Shown here piece after piece: positions 33,655 to 42,700 of a stretch of DNA of 64,000 nt. This DNA comes from Actinoplanes sp. NBRC 103695 (GTDB taxonomy: Bacteria; Actinomycetota; Actinomycetes; Mycobacteriales; Micromonosporaceae). A program made the translations under genes and the position numbers. The stretch's first letter is position 1. Each line of letters starts with the position of its first letter. The DNA lies in NCBI RefSeq assembly GCF_030269485.1, contig NZ_BSTL01000019.1:114140-178139 (forward strand), written 5' to 3'. The notes beneath the pieces are model-generated. The model was not told the origin of the DNA, ran no database searches, and was given only the letters and a program-made list of their open reading frames with translations.

Positions 33655-34502
33655 CAGCTGCCGCCCCGCAGGATCGAGCTGCCCTCGAAGGTCGCCTCCG
33701 TCGCGCTCTCCGCCAGATCCAGCTTGCCGGACTGGGCGTAGAAGGCGACCGGGTTCTGCCAGAGCACCAGGTCCACGTCGTCGGTGGTGAAGCCGGCCGC
33801 CAGCATCGCCTCGGCCGTCGCCACGGTCAGCAACGGATCCGACTTGCCCCAGTCGGCGGCCGAGTTGACCAGCATCCGCTCCAGGCCGTGCTCCTTGAGG
33901 ATGTCCACCATGCGCGGCGGGGACATCTTCGTGTCCGGGTAGATCGAGAAACCCATCCAGCAGCCCGAGTCCTTGACGATGCCGACGGTGACCTCGTTCA
34001 GATGGTCGACCAGGACATGCCCCGGCTCGATGCCGGACTCCTTCACCACGTCCAGCGTCCGCTTCGTACCCGCCGCCTTGTCCCGGTGCGGGGTGTGCAC
34101 CAGCGCCGGGAGCTCGAACTCGACGGCCATCGCCAGCTGGGCGGCGAACACCTCGTCCTCGACCGGGGTCATCGCGTCGTACCCGATCTCGCCGACCGCC
34201 ACCACACCGTCCTTGTCCAGGTAGCGGGGCATCAGATCGAGCACACCGCGGCAGCGCGGGTCGTTCGCCTCCTTCGGGTTCAACGCGATGGTGGCGTGGT
34301 GCTTGATGCCGTACTGCGCCGCCCGGAACGGCTCCCAGCCGATCAGCGAGTCGAAGTAGTCGGCGAACGAACCCGGGTTCGTCCGCGGCTGGCCCAGCCA
34401 GAACGCCGGCTCGACCACGGCCTTCACACCGTGCGCCGCCATCGCCGCGTAGTCGTCCGTGGTGCGCGAGGTCATGTGGATGTGCGGGTCGAAGATGCGC
34501 AC
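33654..34502 (-). CDS. eboB: EboB, TatD-family metal-dependent hydrolase
   Basis: A 282-residue amidohydrolase-fold protein. The HxH metal motif is FDPHIHMTSR at residues 4-13; VGEIGYD, VHTPHRDKAAGTKR and the late VNSAADWGKSDPL (metal Asp) follow in TatD order. GTG 34502 is chosen because GGGAGG lies 7 nt upstream and homologues begin MRIFDPHIH; an ATG four codons upstream lies inside EboA. The substrate is unknown. The gene sits tightly between eboA and eboE. Confidence 0.92.
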   Translation of the reverse strand: MRIFDPHIHMTSRTTDDYAAMAAHGVKAVVEPAFWLGQPRTNPGSFADYFDSLIGWEPFRAAQYGIKHHATIALNPKEANDPRCRGVLDLMPRYLDKDGVVAVGEIGYDAMTPVEDEVFAAQLAMAVEFELPALVHTPHRDKAAGTKRTLDVVKESGIEPGHVLVDHLNEVTVGIVKDSGCWMGFSIYPDTKMSPPRMVDILKEHGLERMLVNSAADWGKSDPLLTVATAEAMLAAGFTTDDVDLVLWQNPVAFYAQSGKLDLAESATEATFEGSSILRGGS

Positions 34503-34504
34503 GG

Positions 34505-35077
34505 TTACGCCTCCCATCTGTTCAGCAGGGCGATTGCGTCGGCGGACATGTCGCGCCCCGCGGCGGCACGCTCGTCGGCCAGCGAGCGCAGCATCGTCGC
34601 CAGCTCGGCATCGGCGCGCTCGTCCAGATCGGCCACGGCGGCCAGCGGCACACCCATGAAGACCACCTTGATCACACCCTGCCGCCAGGTGGCGGCGTCC
34701 AGATGCTCCGCGTACGGGCCCAGGGCGGCCGCGACCAGCCGGGTGTCGTTGGTGCGCAACGCGTCGAGCAGCAGCGGGACACCGGCGCCCTCCCGTTCGG
34801 TGTCCAGCAGGGGGAGCGCTTTCAGGATGGCCAGCTTCTCGGCCGCGTCGCCGTGGTCGTACAGCTGCCTGATCTGCTCTTGATCCTGGTCCTTCAGAAG
34901 CAGCGCGCGGCCGGCCTGACCCGCCGTCCAGCCCGGCACAACTTCGTCGCGCCCCAGCTTGCGGTCGGCGCGGGCGAAGAGGCTCGGCAACGCGGCCGGG
35001 TCGGCCTTCACACGGACCTCCGCCTCGGCCAGCCACTCGTGGCCGGCCAGCGCGGCCCGCAGCTCATCCAACTTCAC
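34505..35077 (-). CDS. eboA: EboA domain-containing protein
   Basis: A 190-residue α-helical protein without known catalytic motifs. EREGAGVPLLLDALRTNDTRLVAAALGPYAEHLDA (two adjacent helices) and WRQGVIKVVFMGVPLA are recognisable from the EboA family. It starts at GTG 35077 inside the end of the TIM-barrel isomerase gene (14-nt overlap). Its role in the pathway is not known. Confidence 0.88.
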   Translation of the reverse strand: MKLDELRAALAGHEWLAEAEVRVKADPAALPSLFARADRKLGRDEVVPGWTAGQAGRALLLKDQDQEQIRQLYDHGDAAEKLAILKALPLLDTEREGAGVPLLLDALRTNDTRLVAAALGPYAEHLDAATWRQGVIKVVFMGVPLAAVADLDERADAELATMLRSLADERAAAGRDMSADAIALLNRWEA

Positions 35078-36377
35078 CCTGCGCCCCTTCCGCGTTCGTC
35101 AGGAATTCGATCGAGCGCCGGGCCACGTCCGGGGCCGCGTGCGAGTGCCGGGGCAGCTCGACCGCCACCAGACCGCCGTAGCCCGCCGTGCGCAACGCCC
35201 GCAGCACCGGCGGGAAGTCGATCTCCCCCTCGCCGAACTCCAGATGCTCGTGCACCCCGCGGCGCATGTCGTCGATCTGCACGTTCACCAGATGCTCCGC
35301 GACAGCGGCCACACACTCCGGCACCGGCAGATCCTCCAGACACCGGCAGTGCCCGATGTCGAGCGTGATGCCCAGGCCGGCCGGCTCGCCGAGCTCCTGA
35401 TGGAGCCGCCGCCAGTCGGCGATGTCCTGCACGAGCATCCCCGGCTCCGGCTCGAAACCCAGCGGGACCGTGGCGTGTCCCAACACCTCGCCGACCCCGT
35501 CGACCAGCCGTTTCCAGGCGGTGTCCGGATCGACCTCGTCCGGCCGCACCCCCGCCCAGAAGGACACCGCCTCGGCGCCCAGATCCGCCCCGATCTCCGC
35601 GGCCCTGCGCAGGAACTCGAGCCGCTTCGCCCGGTCGTCGTGCAGCAGCGTCGGCGCGTGCTTGCGCCAGGGATCGAGCAGATACCGCGCGCCCGTCTCG
35701 ACGACCACGCCGAGGCCCAGATCCCGCAGCTTGTCCGCGGCCCGGGCCACCTGCCTGGCCGCATCCGGCGCGAACGGATCGACATGATCGTGATCCAGCG
35801 TCAGCGCCACACCCTCGTAGCCGAGCGCGGCGATGACCTCCAGCGCCTCGTCCAGACGATGATTGGCGAAGCCGTTCGTGCCGTAGCCGAACCGCAGCCT
35901 CTCCACACCCTGCCCGGCGACGACCGGCCCGCCCAGCGGCGACGTCCGGGCGATCGGGCCACCCATGATGGGCTCGGCGGTCGTCGGCCAGCCACCGGCC
36001 GTCCCGCCCCCGATCGCCGACGCCACACCCGGCCCGCCGGCGCTCGACCCGTTGGCGCTCGACCCGCCCACGCTTGATCCGCCCACGCTTGATCCGCTCG
36101 GCGCGCCCGCGATCGGCGTGGCAGCAGCGCTCGGCGGTGCCTTGCCCGGCCCGCTCACGTCCGGCCCGCTCACGCCCAGCCCGCTCGGGTTGACCGCACC
36201 CGACCCGCTCGATCCACTCGATCCGCTGGACCCGCCTGCATCCGCCCGGTCCGTGGTCGGAATGCCGGATGGGATGTTCCCCGGGGCCGCCCGGCCACCG
36301 ATCGACCCGCCGAGGCTCGACCCACCCGTGATGAAGGACCCGCCCGCGGCGAACCCCCGTCCGATCCGCCGGCTCAT
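35064..36377 (-). CDS. TIM-barrel sugar isomerase/epimerase with long Gly/Ser-rich N-terminus
   Basis: The C-terminal 280 residues are a xylose isomerase-like AP endonuclease-2 fold: LRFGYGTNGFANHRLDEALE, FWAGVRPDE, LGFEPEPGMLVQ, ITLDIGHC and VELPRHSH carry the barrel's His/Glu/Asp ligands. Residues 1-157 are Gly/Ser/Pro-rich low complexity (GGSSVGGSSANGSS and similar) from in-frame DNA repeats. ATG 36377 overlaps the EboC stop (ATGA), supporting translation from there, but GTG 35906 would give a normal-length isomerase. It is the second TIM barrel beside EboE in this cluster. Confidence 0.82.
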   Translation of the reverse strand: MSRRIGRGFAAGGSFITGGSSLGGSIGGRAAPGNIPSGIPTTDRADAGGSSGSSGSSGSGAVNPSGLGVSGPDVSGPGKAPPSAAATPIAGAPSGSSVGGSSVGGSSANGSSAGGPGVASAIGGGTAGGWPTTAEPIMGGPIARTSPLGGPVVAGQGVERLRFGYGTNGFANHRLDEALEVIAALGYEGVALTLDHDHVDPFAPDAARQVARAADKLRDLGLGVVVETGARYLLDPWRKHAPTLLHDDRAKRLEFLRRAAEIGADLGAEAVSFWAGVRPDEVDPDTAWKRLVDGVGEVLGHATVPLGFEPEPGMLVQDIADWRRLHQELGEPAGLGITLDIGHCRCLEDLPVPECVAAVAEHLVNVQIDDMRRGVHEHLEFGEGEIDFPPVLRALRTAGYGGLVAVELPRHSHAAPDVARRSIEFLTNAEGAQGEVG

Positions 36378-37351
36378 GTCGGTGAGACCTTCCGGGCGAG
36401 CGCCCCGGCCAGTGGCGCCGCGGCGGCGACCGCGAGGCCGGCCAGCGGTGAACCCGAGCGGGCGGCCAGCGCGCCCTGCAGCGACGGCAGCGACGTGATG
36501 CCCGCCCCGACCGCGGCGCGCACCCGGGAGGCCGCCGGGTCGCCGATGACGGCGGCCTGGGCGCGCCCGTACTTCACGGCGTAGCCCGCGGCGAGCGCGG
36601 CTGTCGCCGCCCACCGCCAACCGCTGCGCCCTCCTCGGTGGAGGGTGGGTTGCGCTGATCGACGGCCCGCCCCCTCCCCCACCCCTGAACTGGGTGGGCC
36701 GGAATCTACGCCGTCCCGCGAGCGCGCCGCCGTGGTTGTCCACAGGCGGCCCGTCACGGCCACCGCCCCACTGAGCGCCGCCGTAGTAGCCAGAGTGACC
36801 GCGGCCAGCCGAGGCTCAGCCCCCGAAACCTCCCGCCGTGACAACGCTGTCACCGTGTACGTGTGCAACGCCACAGCCAGCGCCGACGGCACCGCCCGCG
36901 CCGGCCGCTCGGACCCGCTGGCCCCGAGCATCACGTCCAGTCCGCGGCACAGCGCCATCCCGGCGGGCCCGGCAGCCGTGTTCTTCAGCTTGAGGTCGTA
37001 CAGCCAGACCGCTGCGGCGAGCGGCCCGGCCACGGCCAGTGCACGGCGCCCTCCGGCGGCCCCGGCCAGCGCCAGGCCCGCCCCGGTGAGCCCGGCGGCG
37101 ATCCCGAGTGCGGCGGGCGCCGAGATCCGCCCCGACGGAATGGGCCGTTCCGGTCGCTCGTGCGCGTCGAGTTCCCGGTCGGCCCAGTCGTTGGCGGCCA
37201 TCCCGGCCCAGTAGAGGCAGACCGATGCCCCGGCGAGCCCGGCGACGGGAGCGCCCAGTGACCCGGCCGCTCCGGCCCCGGCCACCACGTCCCCGGGTAC
37301 GGAGAGTGCGGCCGGGGCGCGGACCAGGGAGATCAGATCGCGCAGCCTCAT
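36374..37351 (-). CDS. eboC: EboC, UbiA-type prenyltransferase
   Basis: A 325-residue membrane prenyltransferase. The first Asp-rich motif is NDWADRELDAHERPERP (Asn54, Asp55, Asp58) and the second lies around WLYDLKLKNT; about eight hydrophobic segments are visible. A Ser/Gly/Arg-rich insert around residues 215-250 (SGPPSSGVGEGAGRRS) is unusual for the family. ATG 37351 overlaps the inositol-phosphate synthase stop. It probably prenylates a polyol- or sugar-derived head group, using the diphosphate made by the synthase at 30093 (inference). Confidence 0.88.
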   Translation of the reverse strand: MRLRDLISLVRAPAALSVPGDVVAGAGAAGSLGAPVAGLAGASVCLYWAGMAANDWADRELDAHERPERPIPSGRISAPAALGIAAGLTGAGLALAGAAGGRRALAVAGPLAAAVWLYDLKLKNTAAGPAGMALCRGLDVMLGASGSERPARAVPSALAVALHTYTVTALSRREVSGAEPRLAAVTLATTAALSGAVAVTGRLWTTTAARSRDGVDSGPPSSGVGEGAGRRSAQPTLHRGGRSGWRWAATAALAAGYAVKYGRAQAAVIGDPAASRVRAAVGAGITSLPSLQGALAARSGSPLAGLAVAAAAPLAGALARKVSPT

Positions 37352-38451
37352 GCCGGGTCCTCGAACGACGCGACCAGCCCGGCGAGTTGCGCCCACTGCT
37401 CGGCGAGCGCCGACGGCCCGTCGCCGATCGGGTCCTTGAAGAAGAAGCCGAGTTCGGGCAGGGGTCCGGTGCGGCCGGAGCGCTGGGCGGCGGCGGTCAG
37501 CCGGGCCAGGTCGAGGACGAGCGGGGCCGCCAGGGCCGAGTCGCAGCCGTGCCAGGTGAATTCGACCCGCATGCCGGTGCCGAGGAAGCCTTGGAAGGTG
37601 ACCAGGTCCCAGGCGGTTTTGAAGTCGCCGATCTCTTCGACGTAGTCGATCCGGCTGGTGCCGGAGGGCTCGTAGCCGAGGGCGTCGCCGAGGACCCGCT
37701 GTTTGCTGGCGACCTTGGCGGCGTTGGCGGCGGGGTCGGCGAGGTTGGCGCCGTCGCCGCCGCCGAGCAGGTTGAGCCCGGACCAGCTGCGGACGCGCAG
37801 GTGGCGCATGGCGAACATGGGTGCCAGCACCGACTTGACCAGGGTCTCGCCGGTTTTGCCGTCGTTGCCGGCGTAGCAGACGCCGCGGGAGCGGGCATAT
37901 GAGTCGAGGAACGGCAGCCGCGCACCGGTCGACGGTGTGAAGTCGATGAACGGGCAGCCGGCGGAGAACGCCGCGTAGGCCGCCAGGGAGCTGCCGGGCA
38001 ACGATCCCAGGGTGGCTTTCCGGTCGGAGAAGATGGGCTCGGTGGTCGACACGTTGATCACCACGACGACGTCGAGGGAATGCCGTGCGCGGAAGCCGTG
38101 GATGTCGGCCGCGATGAGCTGGGCGGTGCGTTCCTGGGTGTCGGCGGCGGGCAGGGGCCGCACGTTCTCCTCGTGCGCGGTGAGCTCGTCGGTGAGCGCC
38201 GCGACGAGGCGGCCGGGCAGCACCCCGGCGGCGGCGAGGGCCTCGGCCTTCTTCACCACCGGGGTGCTGACGATGTCGTGGCCGCCGAGCACCAGGTCGC
38301 CCCAGGCGGGCAGCGCGGGGCTGTTGAGCTGGGGCAGCTCGGTGACGCAGCCGGTCGTGTCGGTCAGCCGTGCTTTGAGGGCCAGGGCGCCGACGGTGGC
38401 GGTGACCGCCACCGATCCGCGCGCGCCGATCAGCCAGATTCCGGTACGCAT
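37348..38451 (-). CDS. Inositol-3-phosphate synthase-like protein
   Basis: A 367-residue myo-inositol-1-phosphate synthase family protein. The NAD-binding motif is LIGARGSVAVTATVG at the N-terminus; INVSTTEPIF, CYAGNDGKTGETLVKSVLAP and SWSGLNLLGGGDG are the family's conserved blocks. It would cyclise a hexose/heptose phosphate to a polyol phosphate. In cyanobacterial-type ebo clusters a dehydroquinate-synthase-like cyclase (EboD) can occupy a comparable role, so this may be an analogous head-group maker. It heads the coupled eight-gene ebo-like run. Confidence 0.92.
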   Translation of the reverse strand: MRTGIWLIGARGSVAVTATVGALALKARLTDTTGCVTELPQLNSPALPAWGDLVLGGHDIVSTPVVKKAEALAAAGVLPGRLVAALTDELTAHEENVRPLPAADTQERTAQLIAADIHGFRARHSLDVVVVINVSTTEPIFSDRKATLGSLPGSSLAAYAAFSAGCPFIDFTPSTGARLPFLDSYARSRGVCYAGNDGKTGETLVKSVLAPMFAMRHLRVRSWSGLNLLGGGDGANLADPAANAAKVASKQRVLGDALGYEPSGTSRIDYVEEIGDFKTAWDLVTFQGFLGTGMRVEFTWHGCDSALAAPLVLDLARLTAAAQRSGRTGPLPELGFFFKDPIGDGPSALAEQWAQLAGLVASFEDPA

Positions 38452-38511
38452 CAGCGGACCTCCCGGGGGGCAGGCCCGGGGCCCGGGTTCGCCGAGACCC
38501 CGGGGTGGTGA

Positions 38512-39585
38512 CTATCTGGTGTAGACGGTGAGCGCCGACATGTTGTCGTAGCTCAGCTGGGCGGTGCGCAGGCTCTTGCCGGGGTCCGAGGATCCGCCGA
38601 GTTGCGCGTCGTCCATCTCGTAGTTGGCGTGGTGGTAGTCCGGCAGCCCGATGGTCTGGAAGAACTGCTGGAAGTTGATGTCGCCCTCGCCGAGCGGCAC
38701 CTCGTTGTAGCCGTTGGCGGTGTGGTCGCCGTCCTTGGCGTGGAAGAGGGGGTAGCGCCGGGGACGGTTGGCCACGGTGAGGATGGGGTCGAAGACGTCG
38801 GTGCGGACCTTGCCGGCCGAGTTGGTGTACGTGCGGTAGCGGTGCTGGGCCAGGTACGCCCAGAGGATGTCCATCTGCAGGTAGACCAGCTCGGGGTCGG
38901 TCTTGGCCAGGAAGTACTCGAGGCGGCGGATGCCGGTGGAGCGGGTGGGGCGCCCGTTCGCGTCGAGGGGCCCGGCGTCGAGCAGGAAGTCGTACGCGGA
39001 GTCGTGGTTGTGGGTGTAGAGCTTGAGCCCGCGCGCCTTGGCCCGGGCGCCCATGGCGTTCCAGTCGGCCGCGGCGCGGTCCCAGTCGGCCTGGTAGGCG
39101 CTGCCGCTCGGGTCGCCGCCGGTGCCGATGTGCGCCATCCCGAGGGTCTGCGCGATGTCCATCTCGGCGTCCAGCGACCCGGGGCTGATGTTGGTGTGGG
39201 TACCGTTGGCGACCAGCCCGTTGTCGTCGAGGATCTTCCGGATCTCGGCGGGGGTGATCTGCCGTCCGAGGATCGAGGTGTGCTGGGTGTACCCGGCGAA
39301 CTCGACCTCCTGGTATCCCTGTTCGGCGAGGTGCGCGAGGACGCGTTCGAAGCCGTACGGCACTCCGGAGTTGTCGGGCGCGGCCTGGATCCGGTCGCGG
39401 ACGCCGTAGAGGATGATGCCGCGCCGGTTCGGCGGGATCAGCGGCTCGGCCCGGAGCTTGCCTTCGCCGAGCGCGGCGTGGCCGGTGCCGAGCACCGGGA
39501 GGCCGGCGGCGGTGAGCGCGGCGGCCGCGGCGCCCGCGGTGGCGAGCAGTTTGCGGCGGCCGAAGCCGGGCTTTCGTTCATCCAT
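38512..39585 (-). CDS. TAT-exported sugar phosphate isomerase/epimerase-like protein
   Basis: A 357-residue protein with a twin-arginine signal (GFGRRKLLATAGAAAAALTA) and a xylose isomerase-like TIM barrel: VEFAGYTQHTS, THNHDSAYDFLLDAG, QMDILWAY, FHAKDGD and GEGDINFQQFF supply likely metal ligands. ATG 39585 follows GGAAGG. It is a close paralogue of the protein at 42926-44011. Exported barrels of this type are linked to 3-keto-sugar or glycoside processing in other bacteria; the exact reaction is not shown here. Only 60 bp separate it from the ebo-like cluster, so read-through is possible. Confidence 0.85.
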   Translation of the reverse strand: MDERKPGFGRRKLLATAGAAAAALTAAGLPVLGTGHAALGEGKLRAEPLIPPNRRGIILYGVRDRIQAAPDNSGVPYGFERVLAHLAEQGYQEVEFAGYTQHTSILGRQITPAEIRKILDDNGLVANGTHTNISPGSLDAEMDIAQTLGMAHIGTGGDPSGSAYQADWDRAAADWNAMGARAKARGLKLYTHNHDSAYDFLLDAGPLDANGRPTRSTGIRRLEYFLAKTDPELVYLQMDILWAYLAQHRYRTYTNSAGKVRTDVFDPILTVANRPRRYPLFHAKDGDHTANGYNEVPLGEGDINFQQFFQTIGLPDYHHANYEMDDAQLGGSSDPGKSLRTAQLSYDNMSALTVYTR

Positions 39586-39606
39586 GTCTGCATACCTTCC
39601 GGGGTG

Positions 39607-39740
39607 GATCCGAAGGGGACTGACTGTGTCGACTTTGTTACACATCGGACGCTAGCCGGGCGTCCCGCGAAAAGAAAGGAGTGAGATCGACAAAGTTCTT
39701 CATTTGTAGATCCAACTTCTTCACTGACAGACAAAAGCTT
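39607..39740 (-). promoter_or_regulatory. Conserved promoter region of the first TAT isomerase
   Basis: The minus strand carries CTTTTGTCTG, a GAAGTTGGATC box, CTTTCTTTTC, a -10-like TAGCGT (39654-39649) and GTAACAAAGTCGACACAG, in the same order and spacing as upstream of the paralogue at 42926-44011. This suggests one shared regulator. Confidence 0.6.
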
Positions 39741-39755
39741 TCGCGGGACGCCCGG
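39656..39755. repeat. 17-bp perfect inverted repeat flanking a 66-bp promoter loop
   Basis: ccgggcgtcccgcgaaa (39656-39672) and tttcgcgggacgcccgg (39739-39755) are exact complements. The right arm lies 10 nt beyond the ThuA-gene stop and the left arm overlaps the -10 region of the next gene. It could terminate transcription or act as an operator pair. Confidence 0.85.
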
Positions 39756-39765
39756 AGCCGGTGAA

Positions 39766-42700
39766 TCAGGAGAATTCCACCCAATTCAAGTTGATCAACC
39801 CCGTGGTCGGCCCACCCGCTACCGGCCGGAAAACCAGATAGAGCGGATGGCTGCCGGCTGCGGAGACGGGCACTGAAAGACCGGTGAAAGCGGCCGCCCC
39901 GCTGGTGGCGAGGAGCGTGCCGGTGCCCACGACCGGGCCGGTGGCGGAGTCGAGCCGGAGCTCCACGGTCGCCCGGGGCTGTCCGGCGGTGGCCGCCGAG
40001 CCGCCCGAGTACCGCAGCGCCACCGAGGAGACGCCGTCCAGGTTGATCGGGTCGAAGGCGATCGAGTCGCCGGTGTCGATCCCGTTCACGTGCTGGCCGC
40101 CGCCGGTGTCACCGGTGTTCGCGACCGTCACGTTGTTCTTGATCCGGGCGAACTCGGCCTGCTGCCGGTGGGTCTGCAGCACCGTCTGGTCGACCGCGGT
40201 CAGCGCGGGCTGGCCGTTGGCGCCCAGGTCGGTGTACGTGGCGCTGATCGCCCCGTACAGGTAGCCGCCGGCGTGATCCGCCCCGTCCGCAGGTGAGACG
40301 AACGAACCCGAGCATCCGGTGGCGTCGCTCATGCCGTGGCCGTGGCTGTCATGGCCGAGCACGAAGGACACGGTCACCCGGGAGCAGTCGATCGGACCGT
40401 CCTCGGGGTCGCTGACCGCCACCGTCCAGGGCACGGTGTCACCCCACTCGAAGAAGCTGCCGTCGATCGGCGACGTGACGGTCACCGTCGGTTTGGTGTT
40501 GCCGACCGTGATGACGTGGGTGAGCACGGCCGTCTTGCCGCTGGAGTCGGTGACCGTCAGCTTGGCGTTGAAAACCCCGTTCTCGGTGTACGTGAAGGAG
40601 GGGTCCGCCGCGGTCGAGTCGACGGTGCCGTCACTCTGGAAGTCCCACGCGAAGGAGATCGCCTCGCCGGGGTCCGGGTCGGCCGAGCCCTCGCTGGAGA
40701 ACCGCACGGTCAGCGGCGCCCGGCCGTTGTCCGGGGTGGCGGACAGCTTCGCCACCGGCGACCGGGTGCCCTTGACATAGCGGATCACCGAGAGCGCGGC
40801 GTCCGGGTTGGCGGTGAAGAAGCCGTCGCCGTACTCCAGCACGTAGAGGCTGCCGTCCGGGCCGAACTCCATGTCCATCGGGTTGTCGAAGACGAAGCCG
40901 GGCAGGAACTGTTCCACCCCGGTCAGGCCGCCGGACCCGTTCGTACGCATCATGAAGATCTTGTCCCGGCTGAACTCCCCGAAGACCACGCTGTCGTCCC
41001 AGTACTCCGGGAACTTGACGTCCGAGTCCAGAGCCGGGTCGTAGTGGTAGACCGGGCCACCCATCGGGCCGACGCCGCCGGTGCCGACCACCGGCCACTT
41101 GAAGTCGCACGCGGCCGGCGGGGTGTTCAGGTATGCCTCGGCACAGGTCGTGCGCGCCTGGAAGGTGTACCAGAACTGGGCCTGCTGGACCGGGGGCAGG
41201 ACCTGGCGGCCGGTGTTGCGTGGCGACAGGTTCCGCGGCGCGGCGCAGTTGAAGGCCGCTCCCGGCGTACGCGTGGTGAAGTCGTAGTCGAAGTAGGGCA
41301 GCGACGGGCTGACGCAGAACGGCCACCCGTAGTTGCCGGCCTTGTTGGTGGCGATCCACCGCCCGGTGCCCTCCGGCCCGCGGGTGGGGCTCGGCGTCTG
41401 CGAGTCCGGCGAGTAGTCGCCGATGTACACCCAGCCGCGCGAGTCCACGTCGAAGCGGAACGGGTTGCGCAGGCCCATCAGGAAGATCTCCGGACGGGTC
41501 TTGTCGTCGGTGTCGGCCGTCTCCGGGAAGAGGTTCCCGGCCGGGACGCTGTACGTGCCGTCCGGCTTGACCTTGATCCGCAGCAGCTTGCCGCGCAGGT
41601 CGTTGGTGTTGCCGGCGGAGCGCTGGGCGTCGTAGCCGGGCCCCTGGGTGGGCGCGTCGTTGATCGGCGTGAAGCCGTCCGAGCCGCCGGCGTTGGTGTC
41701 GTCGCCGGTGACCAGGTAGAGAAGGCCCTTGCCGTCGAACTTGACCTCGCCGGCCACGTGGCAGCAGATGCCCCGGTCGGTCGGCACCTGCAGGATCCGC
41801 TGCTCGGTGGACATGTCCAGGTGCGGCGTCGGGGTCTCGGCGAACTTCACCCGGGACAGCTGGTTGTAGCCCTTGTAGACGTCCCACGCCGCCGGGTTGG
41901 TGCTGGTGGCGGGCGCGTCCGTGGCCGGGGTGCTCAGCCGTGGCGCGTAGTAGAGGTACACCCACTTGTTGGTCGCGAAGTCCGGGTCCAGCGTGACCGA
42001 TTGGAGGCCGTCCTCGTCGTGCTGGTAGACCTCGACCGTGGTGATCACCGGGCTGGCGGCGGTCGCCGGGTCGTAGAGCCGGATCTGGCCGCTGCGGGTG
42101 TTGTGCAGCACCCGCCCGTCGGGCAGCACCGCGAGCGTCATCGGCTCGCCCGGCTCGTCGTTGAGGACGACCTTCTCGTAGTTCGAGGTCACCGTGGCGC
42201 CGCAGTCGCCGGCGGCCTGTCCCGCCGCCCACTGGATGCCGCCCAGGAGGTGCTTTCTGAAGGCCCCGTCGGCGTACGAGCCGGAGCTGTGCCCGAGGCC
42301 GGTGTAGAACGAGCGCCCGCCCTGGTAGTCCTTGCACCAGGAGACGGGGTTGTTGAACGCCGTGGCCAGCACGTGGGAGGCGCCCCGCACGTTGGTGGAG
42401 TAGGTGTACCACTCCTCGGTGAGGGAGAGCCGGCGGGCGAGCGGCTCGGTGGCCGGGTGCACCCGGTCCACGACCTCGACGTTTCCGGTTCCGGTGGACG
42501 CGACGCCGGAGACGCCGGTGCCGACCAGGTTGCGGTAGAACGTCCACTGCGGCTCGGTCTCGGCGGCCGCATGCACGCCGACGTACCCGCCACCGGCCGT
42601 CACGTAGTCCTGGAACGCCTGCTCCTGCGGTGCGGTGAGCACGTCGCCGGTGGTGTTCAGGAAGACGACGGCCCGGTAGTTGGCCAGGTTGTCGCCGGTG

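Noticed and set aside
36660..36720. Frameshift or insertion in the EboC gene around the Ser/Gly-rich insert
   Set aside because: The frame stays open on both sides and downstream helices remain in frame, so it is treated as an in-frame insertion, not a break.
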